Below the pieces are notes generated by a model that did no database searches, was not told the origin of the DNA, and worked only from the letters and a program-made list of their open reading frames with translations. DNA of 41,353 nucleotides from contig JAYMSP010000785.1 in the NCBI GenBank assembly GCA_036897095.1, forward strand, positions 1 to 41,353. Reading direction: 5' to 3'. Made by a program: the position numbers and the translations under genes. Shown one piece after another: positions 32,804 to 41,353 of the stretch; within the stretch, counting starts at the first letter, position 1; each line of letters opens with the position of its first letter. Origin of the DNA: Plantago elongata. Its lineage: Eukaryota > Streptophyta > Magnoliopsida > Lamiales > Plantaginaceae.

Positions 32804-35750
32804 ATGCCTTCTCACTCCAAGATTGCCATCATAGGGGGCGGAATAAGCGGCATAGCTGCAGCAAAACAGCTCGCAAAATACCATCCCATGGTCTTTGAGG
32901 CCACAGACTCCATTGGAGGTGTTTGGAAACACTGCTCATACAAGTCTACGAAGCTTCAAAGCCTTCGTTGTGACTATGAGTTCTCGGATTTCCCGTGGAG
33001 TAGCAGGGATAACCAAGATTTCCCTTCTTACCAGGAAATTCTTGATTACTTGTACTCCTATGCTAAGTACTTTGATGTCCTAAAGTTTGTGAAGTTCAAT
33101 ACCAAGGTTATTGAAATTCGTTACCTTGGGGACGATGAGGATTCAGGCCCCCGAGGCTCGTATGGGAGCTTGTTGCCCGGAAAGCCCGTTTGGGAAGTTG
33201 GGGTCCAGACTGGCCAGTCTGATGAACCTATTCAGGTTGTTATACTGTTTACTTTGCTTCAGCTTTAGTTTCTAAAACTTAAAATCGGAATTGATTTTTA
33301 AAACATGGTTTGAACCGTTCCATGTTTAAGATAATTTACCTGAATTTACCAGGAATAGTTTTCCTAATTTGAATCAATGAATTTATTCATTTGAAATTAA
33401 GAAATGCATGCATGCATGTACTATGTATATAGTACCGCCTAAGCCTTTTAAATGATCAGTTTATGTCACACATATATGATGATACAACACTAGTTCTTCA
33501 CAAAAATGTGTGTAGATTTCAAAGAACGAAGTTTCTATTAATTTACATATATGCTGATAAGTACATTTGTCTTCAAATATGAAGTGGTTCGCCTTCGAAT
33601 TTGTGGTGATCTGCACCGGAAAATATGGTGACATACCAGCAATTCCAAAATTCCCACAAGACAAAGGGCCTGAAATTTTCAAGGGAAAGGTGATGCACAC
33701 TCTTGACTACTGCAAACTCGATGAAACCGAGTCGACTGAGCTTCTAAAGGGCAAGAAAGTTGTTATATTTGGCTACAAGAAATCTGGCATTGATCTAGCA
33801 GTTGAATGTGCAGAAGCAAATCAAGGTACCAAGTCCAAGATACTCGTATACCACAATACTAACTTCTTAAAATAATTAAAATTGATCACTTGTGTAGTAT
33901 AATTAATGTGTGTAGTATAATTAATGTGTGTAGTATAATTAATGTGAATGCTATGGACTCTTAAGTAATAGGAACACAAAATTTAGACTTTGCATAATAC
34001 TAATAATTTCTGCATAGTCAACAGAACACTTGAAAAATAAACTTGACAATTATAAACAGCATCCAACAAAAAACAAAGAATTGTCATGATTCAAAATTGA
34101 CCCATGCTGGTTAATTCTAACTTATCATAGGAGATTCTTGAAATTATGGTTGACACATCAGTCAACATTCTCTTTGTCTCTATGCTGTAACTTATTAATT
34201 TCTCTCAGGTATAGTTACGTCTGACAATTCAATTCACCTTTAATTTGTACTTGTCCTACTATATATAGTGATACATGTTTCACCTGGAAATGAAGTCAAT
34301 GCTTGGAGTTGGCATTACTTGTAACAACCCTTAATTTTCTAGTCACAAATTACACTATAAGCGTTAGTTAAGTCTGATCATGTTATTATTATAGCAATGA
34401 TTTCTGTGGTCAATGAAGATTAAAATACTACTTTTAAAATAGTTTGATCATTTGATACTTATAAAAATATGAATAATTTGATAGATTTTCTAAAAGTCTT
34501 AAACGAAGACTAAAGAACTAGAGTCAAGTTCATACGGTCTGTCTCAGAGGACATATGAGATTGGAGATTTTGAACTTTTTATTAATTAATACTCATTCCA
34601 CTATCTTTTATCTTTATTCAGCAACGCATGGTTTATAACCGAATTTATAAAATTAAACTTGACGTTGTATTAATCGATGTTAAATGTTGTAATTGTAGGA
34701 CCAGAAGGGGTACCCTGCACCATGGTTGTAAGGACCTTACATTGGACAGTTCCACATTACTCAGTTTGGGGCCTCCCATTTTACATTTTCTACTCAACTA
34801 GGGCATCCCAATACCTCCATCCAAGACCTAATCAGGGCATATTTAGGACCATTCTATGTCACATGCTCTCTCCTGTGGTAAGCTATGCACCATGCTGATT
34901 ACTGACAAAAATCTAGATTATAACCTTTCTTATTGGCATTAACTGGTTAATTCCTTTGTAACAGAGAAAGGCCATGTCGACTGTCATCGAGTCCTATTTA
35001 ACGTGGAAGCTTCCCTTGAAGAAGTATGGTCTGAAACCTGAACATCCATTTGAAGAGGACTATGCGTCCTGCCAAATGGCTATCCTGCCTGAGTCGTTCT
35101 TCCCTTTGGCCGACGAAGGGAAAATCAATTTCGAAAGAGCTTTAACGAAATGGTGGTTCTGGGAAGGTGGAGTTCAGTTCGAAGATGGAAGAAAGTTGGA
35201 GGCTGATCTTGTGATGCTTGCAACTGGTTTTCAGGGGAAACAGAAGCTCAAGGCTATAATCCCTGATCCTTTCCGTGATCAGCTTGAACACGAATCTGGC
35301 ATGATGCCGTTATACAGGTACATACATACCGACATGATTAGATACCTACTCAGCTTTACATTTGACTTGAAAACAAATCATATTACATCCAAATTTGTAT
35401 ATGGCAGGGGCACAATCAATCCAAAGATCCCAAATATGGCATTTGTTGGCTACATTGAGAGTGTTGCAAATCTTCACACAGCTGAAATACGCTGCATATG
35501 GCTGTCACGACTAGTAGATGAACAGTTTCATCTCCCAAGTGTTCCAAGAATGCTCAATCAGACAAGAGAAGAAATGGAAATCATGAAGAGGGCAACTAGG
35601 TTTTACAAGAGAAGTTGCATTTCAACTTATAGCATCAATCATACCGACGAGATATGTGAGGAAATGGGATGGAGCTCATGGAGAAAGAACAACTGGATTG
35701 CTGAGGCTTTTAGCCCTTACAACAGCCAAGATTATGAAGAGGATAAATAA
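32804..35750 (+). CDS. FMO1: Flavin-containing monooxygenase, FMO1-type
   Basis: Flavin monooxygenases use FAD, NADPH and oxygen to oxidise N- or S-centres. The Arabidopsis relative FMO1 N-hydroxylates pipecolic acid, giving a signal for systemic acquired resistance. Exons 32804-33235, 33585-33825, 34699-34877, 34965-35317 and 35408-35750 join in frame to 1548 nt (515 aa; Arabidopsis FMO1 is about 530). Seen: FAD-binding GGGISG at 11-16, the FMO signature FKGKVMHTLDY at 176-186, the NADPH-binding GYKKSG at 207-212, and LATGF at 369-373. Segments such as WFAFEFVVICTGKYGDIP and YASCQMAILPE closely match plant FMO1 proteins as I recall them. The start is preceded by a stop-rich leader and a good TATA box. 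All introns are GT-AG; intron 2 holds a short tandem repeat. The gene looks intact. Exact substrate is an inference: plants have other members of this subgroup. Confidence 0.9.
33891..33944 (+). repeat. Three exact copies of an 18-bp unit in FMO intron 2
   Basis: TGTGTAGTATAATTAATG occurs three times without a break, a short minisatellite likely to vary in copy number between individuals. Confidence 0.95.
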
Positions 35751-36152
35751 GTCATCTCATGGTAAACTACAGCAGTACACAATGGCTCAGCTCAGTCCTA
35801 ACTATTATTGTCAGAATTATTATTCCTTGTATCATAGATAAACAATAAATCAATTGTTGTAAGATAGCAGTAATAACTCGTATGTAGTCAATATACCTGT
35901 AATAATGTAGATTTTCGTAAATGAATAAAAACTTAATTGTTATTATACAGTATTTTGATTTCAAAGCATAAAATTGTTTGCACATCTACAACAAAAACAA
36001 TCCTCAACTTTTCCATGATCCTGGAAATGGACATTCAGTACTCTGATAACAGCTGTAATAGAACAAAAGCATATCCTCTATGAAGTATTGGAAGTAAACA
36101 TTGTACAGCCAGAAAGATCAAAGGAATATGGATGTTAGATATCTGTCGTTTT
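35751..36152. other. Convergent 3' region of FMO and peroxiredoxin Q
   Basis: This 402-bp spacer separates the stop codons of two tail-to-tail genes. AATAAA on + at 35844-35849 and again at 35924-35929 are probable polyadenylation signals for the FMO. The stretch from about 36000 onward matches the 3' region of the second peroxiredoxin gene (39670-39833), so it belongs to the PrxQ 3' untranslated region. Confidence 0.65.
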
Positions 36153-38696
36153 TCAGACGCTTTTGAGAAACTTCAAGGTTTCATCAATATGCTTCTCTGG
36201 TTGGAATTGATTGTTGTACACGAGTCGACAAACTCCATTCTTGTCAAGAACGTATGTCTGTCTTCCAGGCAATGCACCAAAAAGGTCAGATGGGACCCCC
36301 CACTCTTTCCTAATCTTGTTACCCTCATCGACCAGCAGCGTAAATGGTAGTTTGTATTTCTGGGCGAAGGCCTGAGCCAAATACAATCATAGATAAAATC
36401 GATAATCAACTGATAATTCATGAATATGCCTAGTGTTCTGGGCAGAAAAAGAAGCAGACAAATAGTATCAGAATTTGAAAAGAAGCAGGTTCTGTCAAAG
36501 AACTTTCAGAAAATGCTAGGGTATTTTGAACAATTAAAATAACAAAGGTATTTTGCCAAGATGTACATCAGTACATGACATCAGGCATGCTATAATCAGC
36601 AAACATCACCGGTTAGAAGCAATTGACAATGAAAGCTATGAAGTATGAACTCCCTTAATTAGAATCTTGCCCGAAACTCCAATAGACCAAGAATAGAATA
36701 ATACAAAAAGTAGATTCAACATGATTGCAAATTCGACAGCATTATTAAAAATGACTTCTATATATGAACCCTTTGAACCAGCAACTGGAATAAGATTATA
36801 TTGAAGGCACCACAAGCTTAATAATTCTCAGAAGAAATATAGATGCTTGATTCCCAATATAGCTTATCAATACATAAAGTGAGCGGCCATTAATAGGAAC
36901 TTGCTGAGAATTTCCCAAAAAAGATTATCGAGAGCAGGATGTATCACTTGCCAAACCAGACTTTCTAGAACGGAGCCAATTTCAGTTGATCTCACAATTA
37001 ACAAATTATCTATCTTTTACCAATTTTATAGACTATGTAAAAGAAAATCAAAGTTTCAACACAAGTATCACGTACCTTATGTGATGCTGCATCATCCCCA
37101 CTAATCCCTACCACCTCAGCGCCAGCTTTCTTAAATTTTTCGTAAGAGTCCCTGAAGGCACATGCCTGTCAATATTGAGCAAACGTGCCAAGCAATTATA
37201 TTCTTCCACAGATTCATGTCACCAAGTATGCACATTAGTTGCTTCAGAGATAAAAGCTTATCAAGACAGAATACCATTTTCTGTCACAATTATGGATTTT
37301 TAATTTACATGCTGTGTATTGTAAAGTATAAACAGTCTGCTCTCACAGTGTACAAGTTTACAGAAGACTGCAGGGAGACTCATACAATCATGATGAAATT
37401 CCAGCAAAATAGGGGTTAGAAACTCATAACTCACTTCATATTTTTTTCAAATACAATGTTGTTCATCCGCTATTGATAGTTTCCACCTGCAATACCATCT
37501 AATTTGGAACTCAAACTACCCTATCATTGCCGTCAAATGATAATTGTTTGAATATCCAATACTGAGAAGGTTGCATAGATCAACACTGACCTAGAAGCTC
37601 TTCATTTTTCTATTGTTTACAACTTCTGTATAAGACAGACTCCACACAGGTTCATTCATCCGCCTATCCTAGTAGTAAGCCTAGCACACAACAGGATTTG
37701 CATAATTCCCCTACTGCATGATCAAATTTAATAGAGCTCCTAATGGAACTAATCAAACTAATCTGTTCTAAATCAATTAAATCGAGATCGTGATTGAATG
37801 AGGGTGCACCAGTACCTGTTTAGTACAACCAGGGGTTTCATCGCCAGGGTAGAAATAAACAATGACTGGCTTCCCTTTAAATTTTGACAAACTCACTGTC
37901 CTGCCATCCTGATCTTTCAAAGTGAACGCTGGTGCCATAGTACCTTCTGACACCTTCCATTGACAAACACAATCCAAAATAACACAGGCTTAGTTTAGTC
38001 TTAGTTTATCAAGCTGAATGCACTCATTTATTTTTAAAAATAAGCATGTTATGGGAACGTGTGACTAGTAGTTTATATGTATTTCATTGTTAACAAAATA
38101 TGCTAGTTGATTTGTATCTATATTCTATATTCATGAAATCAGTTAGATTAGCTACATGAAGCTATTTAATTTACTAAACATAACTATATAAACCATTACA
38201 AAGTATTTAACTAGAAACGCCATATGTTTGACTTCAAACACCATGTGTTTAACGAACCAGCATTATGTTGTATTACCTGTATTTCTAAATTTTTAGCTAA
38301 ATCCACAAAAGTTACTCGTAAATTATAAGCTAGCAACCACCTAGTTTGCCGAGGTGGTTAAAGTTAAACAGTGCAACAAATCATCATTAATTTCTCTCTT
38401 TCTAAAACCAGGAGAATTTATAAATTGAAATGAACAATTCAGTAAACAGTAAATCAAGACAGGGGAAAGCAAATAAATAGGAACTTTGGCAAATGTACCT
38501 TGCAAACAATGGTAGTTTTAGCACGGGAAGTAAATGCGAGCGAAATCTTGGAAGTATTACGGAGCCTGATGCCATGAAAGTGAGAATGTGAAGATTTGGG
38601 GAAAATGGAGAGGCTGTTGGAGAATGTGTGTTTTGGGGTTTGAGATTGGAGTAGAGAAGGAAGAGTGTGATTCAAGTGGAGACAAACTGAAGCCAT
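36153..38696 (-). CDS. PRXQ: Peroxiredoxin Q, chloroplastic (copy A)
   Basis: PrxQ is a monomeric thioredoxin-dependent peroxidase of the plastid, reported at thylakoids. Exons in transcript order: 38499-38696, 37816-37953, 37076-37165, 36153-36371, giving 645 nt and 214 aa, the usual precursor length. Residues 1-66 are Ser/His-rich with few acidic residues and fit a transit peptide. The AhpC/TSA domain follows: [12 protein letters not shown], then [11 protein letters not shown] with the peroxidatic Cys109, and the resolving Cys114 five residues later in [25 protein letters not shown] and [20 protein letters not shown] close the protein. The Cys109/Cys114 spacing is the PrxQ hallmark. All introns are GT-AG. 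Its 3' half is duplicated at 39834-40937. Confidence 0.94.
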
Positions 38697-38929
38697 TTTT
38701 GTTTGTTTAGTTAGTCTTTGAAGAAGAAGGTTAATTAGAGTTTGCAGGAACAGGATAATATTAATTTTCTAGTTGTTTCTTCTGGTTGAGAAAGGATAAG
38801 AGAAGAATGGTTTTGTGGGGAAGAAAGGTAGATCGATTTTCTGGCGTGGATAATTACACACCCAACACCTCACTGGGAGGGTACGGACAGGTTCCACAAG
38901 TTTTCTGTTATGTGTCACTGGAAATTACA

Positions 38930-38986
38930 ATTGGGTTGGATTGGTGTACACGCATTGGGCTGGTGCCTGGTTGTTTAAATGGCCCA
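38930..38986 (-). promoter_or_regulatory. CCAAT cluster and TGGGCC/T motifs upstream of peroxiredoxin Q
   Basis: Read on the minus strand there are three CCAAT motifs (38930-38934, 38940-38944, 38954-38958). A TGGGCC lies at 38981-38986, and on the + strand a TGGGCT at 38956-38961 (site II-type elements, bound by TCP factors). They lie 230-290 bp upstream of the start codon. No clear TATA box was found between them and the gene. Regulatory meaning is inferred. Confidence 0.4.
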
Positions 38987-39040
38987 ATGGTTTTCGGGTC
39001 GCAGACCACTTCGAAAACTCCGATAAAATGTCCGGCGTAA

Positions 39041-39660
39041 GTGAAGTGATTCAGTTTAGAAAAGCGACCAGTTATACATTAGCTGTGTATATAGCGTGAA
39101 GATATAACGTAGATGATGTATGATAAAAGTGAATTGTCTTCTTTTGAAAATGTCCAGCTAGTTACCATGTTTCCAGTTATAATTACAAGCTGGTAACTCC
39201 CATAATTTTCCAGGTATGTGATTTCATGTATCTATAGTTGTGCAAATTAAGCTTATTATACAAATTCATGATCATAGAGTTTCAATGAACGTGTAGAATC
39301 AGCAGCGATATGCGCGTGTCTCATATTGTTAGAGCATATATCATATATGTATGTGCTGAGGATAAATTCAATGGTAGAAAAATGCAGAGTCAGCACCTTA
39401 TCTACGCCCTGCTTGTGCTAGATATAGGTCTTCTTGGTACATGGACACAAACTTCAGTCATAATTTCTGATTCTGATTTCTGAGTAGTGAGGAACATGTA
39501 ATCTCTGATTTGAGGCATGCTTCTGTAAATATTTACGAAGTAGAAAATATCTTGATGTATACACTGAAATAAAAAAAGAAAAGAAAAGAAAAGAAATTTC
39601 AATCAGTCAATTTCGAAGCATCATAACAGTATTCTGGTTGCATATACACAAAATGTAAAT
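39041..39660. other. Spacer between the two peroxiredoxin Q copies
   Basis: No coding region is supported. Similarity to the region 3' of copy A begins around 39650-39680, so this spacer contains one edge of the tandem duplication. Confidence 0.5.
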
Positions 39661-39833
39661 ATTCCACAACAGAATTTACCCTCAACTGTTCCACTATCCT
39701 AGAAATGGACATTTAGCACTATGATAACAGCTGTAATTGCAGATAAGCATATCCTCTATGAAATGTATAGCTTGTAACTTCGCAAGTAAAAAATGTACAA
39801 CCAGAGATATCAAAGGAATATGGATGTTAGATA

Positions 39834-40937
39834 TCAGTCTGTTTCAGAGCTTTTGAGAAACTTCAAGGTCTCCTCAATATGCTTCTCTGGTTGCAATTGA
39901 TTGTTGTACACGAATCGACAAACTCCATTCTTGTCGAGAACACATGTCTGCCTTCCAGGTAATGCCCCAAAAAGATAAGATGGGACCCCCCATTCTTGCC
40001 TAACGTAGTTACCCTCGTCAGCAAGCAGTGTAAATGGTAGTTTGTATTTCTCGGCAAAGGCCTGAACCAAATATGCTGTCGAACATAAATCAACAGCAAC
40101 TGACAATGCATGAATATGCTAGCTTCTGGTGCAGAAAATAAATTAGAAGAACACAACCTGAATTCGAAAAGCAAGGGATTTTTATCACAAACTTTCAGAA
40201 GTTGCTGGAGTAATTTATATAATTAAAACAAAGGTCCATTTTGTCAAGCTGCACATGACATCAGATATGCTATCATCATCAAACATCACTTCTTCCTTTT
40301 CACTTTACAGAAGAAACTGACTATCACATCTGTGGAATGAACTTCCTTAGAACCTTACTCAATTCTCCAAGAGGCCTTATTTTTTCAATATTAAAAGAGA
40401 ATAGAATTATACACAAAGTAGATTAAGCATGATTGTGATTTACAGGATTAGTAGCAATGAATTCTATTCCACTGAACCCTTTGAACCAGCAACAGGAATA
40501 AGATTATTTCGAAGGCACCACAAGTTAATTATTCTCAGAAGAACCATAGATGCTTGATTCCCATTATAGCTGATTAATCCATAAAGCAAGTGACCAGAAA
40601 TAGGAACTTGCTTAGAATCCCGAAATAGACGATTGAGACCAGACCAGGACGTATCACTTGCAAAACTAGACTTCATAGAACAAAACAAATTGAGTTGATC
40701 TCACCATTAACAGATTACCTTATTTTTACCATACAGTAAATTCTACAGACTAGCTTATGCTGACACATGCGGCAGCCAGTACTCTGAAAGGTTGGAATGA
40801 TGTAAAAGAAACTCAAAGTCTTGAGAAATGAAGTATCTGACTGATACCTTATGTGATGCTGCAGTATCCCCACTAATCCCAATCAACTCAGCACCAGCTT
40901 CTTTAATTTTTTCATAAGAGTCCCTGAAAGCACATGC
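39834..40937 (-). CDS. Peroxiredoxin Q, second tandem copy (3' exons only; 5' part beyond the window)
   Basis: Two exons are visible: 40848-40937 (30 codons, starting with the resolving-Cys segment [10 protein letters not shown]) and 39834-40061 (75 aa plus stop, [18 protein letters not shown] to LKFLKSSETD). Both match exons 3 and 4 of copy A with identical intron phases. The transit peptide exon and the peroxidatic-Cys exon must lie past 41353 if present, so I cannot tell whether the gene is whole. Differences from copy A include a Cys in [12 protein letters not shown] where A has Tyr, a changed GDT for GDD in exon 3, and a C-terminus three residues longer. The intron between the exons also aligns with copy A's, for example the GATGCTTGATTCCCA segment at about 40551 and 36843. 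Confidence 0.85.
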
Positions 40938-41353
40938 CTGTGAAGATCGAGCAAATACGGCCAAGGAATTATTATCTTCCATAAGTTCATCTCACCAACT
41001 CCAAGTATGCACATTCATTGCACTGGAGACAAAAGACAGAACTCATGACAACATTTTCTTCAGCAATCATGGATACAGGTGTGCTTCCTAAGTTAAAGTT
41101 CAAACAGTCTGCCGAGCACACCACAAAGAACACATCATTTTCTACAAGTTTTCGGTAGACTGTAGGGAAACAACCACGATCAAATCATCAAATAGCAGGA
41201 AAACAGGGTCATGTTCTTATAATTCATTTCATCTTTCGTCAAATAAAATTAGTTGTTCATCTGCTTTTTTATAGTATCTACTTGGAACAACATCTACATA
41301 CAAACTTGAAACTGAACAATCAATAACTTCTTATCATATTGAGAAGCCGCGCC
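40938..41353 (-). other. Intron of the second peroxiredoxin Q copy, running off the window
   Basis: By comparison with copy A, whose matching intron is 650 bp (37166-37815), the last 416 bases are intron 2. Segments such as AAGTATGCACATT and CAAACAGTCTGC recur in both introns, supporting a segmental duplication and not a retrocopy. Confidence 0.7.

Noticed and set aside
32741-35985. A metabolic gene cluster with FMO and peroxiredoxin
   Set aside because: The genes are convergent, belong to unrelated pathways and have separate promoters; nothing points to co-regulation.
38786-39040. 84-aa open frame on + upstream of peroxiredoxin Q
   Set aside because: It lies in the divergent promoter region, has no recognisable domain and is most likely a chance frame in the less AT-rich promoter.

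Overview
This is a nuclear window from a flowering plant, almost certainly a eudicot. The genes have many short GT-AG introns, the non-coding DNA is AT-rich, two products are plastid proteins with transit-peptide-like N-termini, and the spacers carry plant-type MITEs and tRNA-derived SINEs. I could not place it to family. All exon borders below were read by eye from splice signals, frame continuity and remembered family sequences; no search was run.

Layout. (1) 1-1700: AT-rich spacer with MITE-like fragments and a very short SINE. (2) 1963-7204, +: a 13-exon gene for plastid 3-oxoacyl-ACP synthase II (536 aa). (3) 7962-16953, -: an 18-exon RRP12-like ribosome-biogenesis gene (1279 aa), tail-to-tail with the first. 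(4) about 17040-32640: a 15.6 kb stretch with no gene I can support. It holds a hAT MITE with a perfect 8-bp target duplication, two Stowaway-like MITEs, several copies of an AT-rich terminal-inverted-repeat family, two more short SINEs, a GGAGCT-rich foldback, a long-arm foldback of about 545 bp, and two related hairpin repeats that I cannot classify. (5) 32804-35750, +: a 5-exon flavin-containing monooxygenase of the plant FMO1 type (515 aa). (6) 36153-38696, -: a 4-exon plastid peroxiredoxin Q (214 aa), tail-to-tail with the FMO. (7) 39834-40937 and beyond, -: the last two exons of a second peroxiredoxin Q in tandem; its first exons lie past the window end.

The genes are not an operon-like or metabolic cluster. 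Lipid synthesis in plastids (KASII), rRNA processing (RRP12), defence metabolism (FMO1-like) and plastid peroxide removal (PrxQ) are unrelated neighbours, apart from the PrxQ tandem pair.

The most unusual signal is a family of very short (66-89 bp) tRNA-like retroposed elements. Four copies are each bounded by 15-17 bp direct repeats, have an A-rich 3' end, and show almost no sequence outside the tRNA-like part. One sits in an RRP12 intron beside a 20-nt G run.
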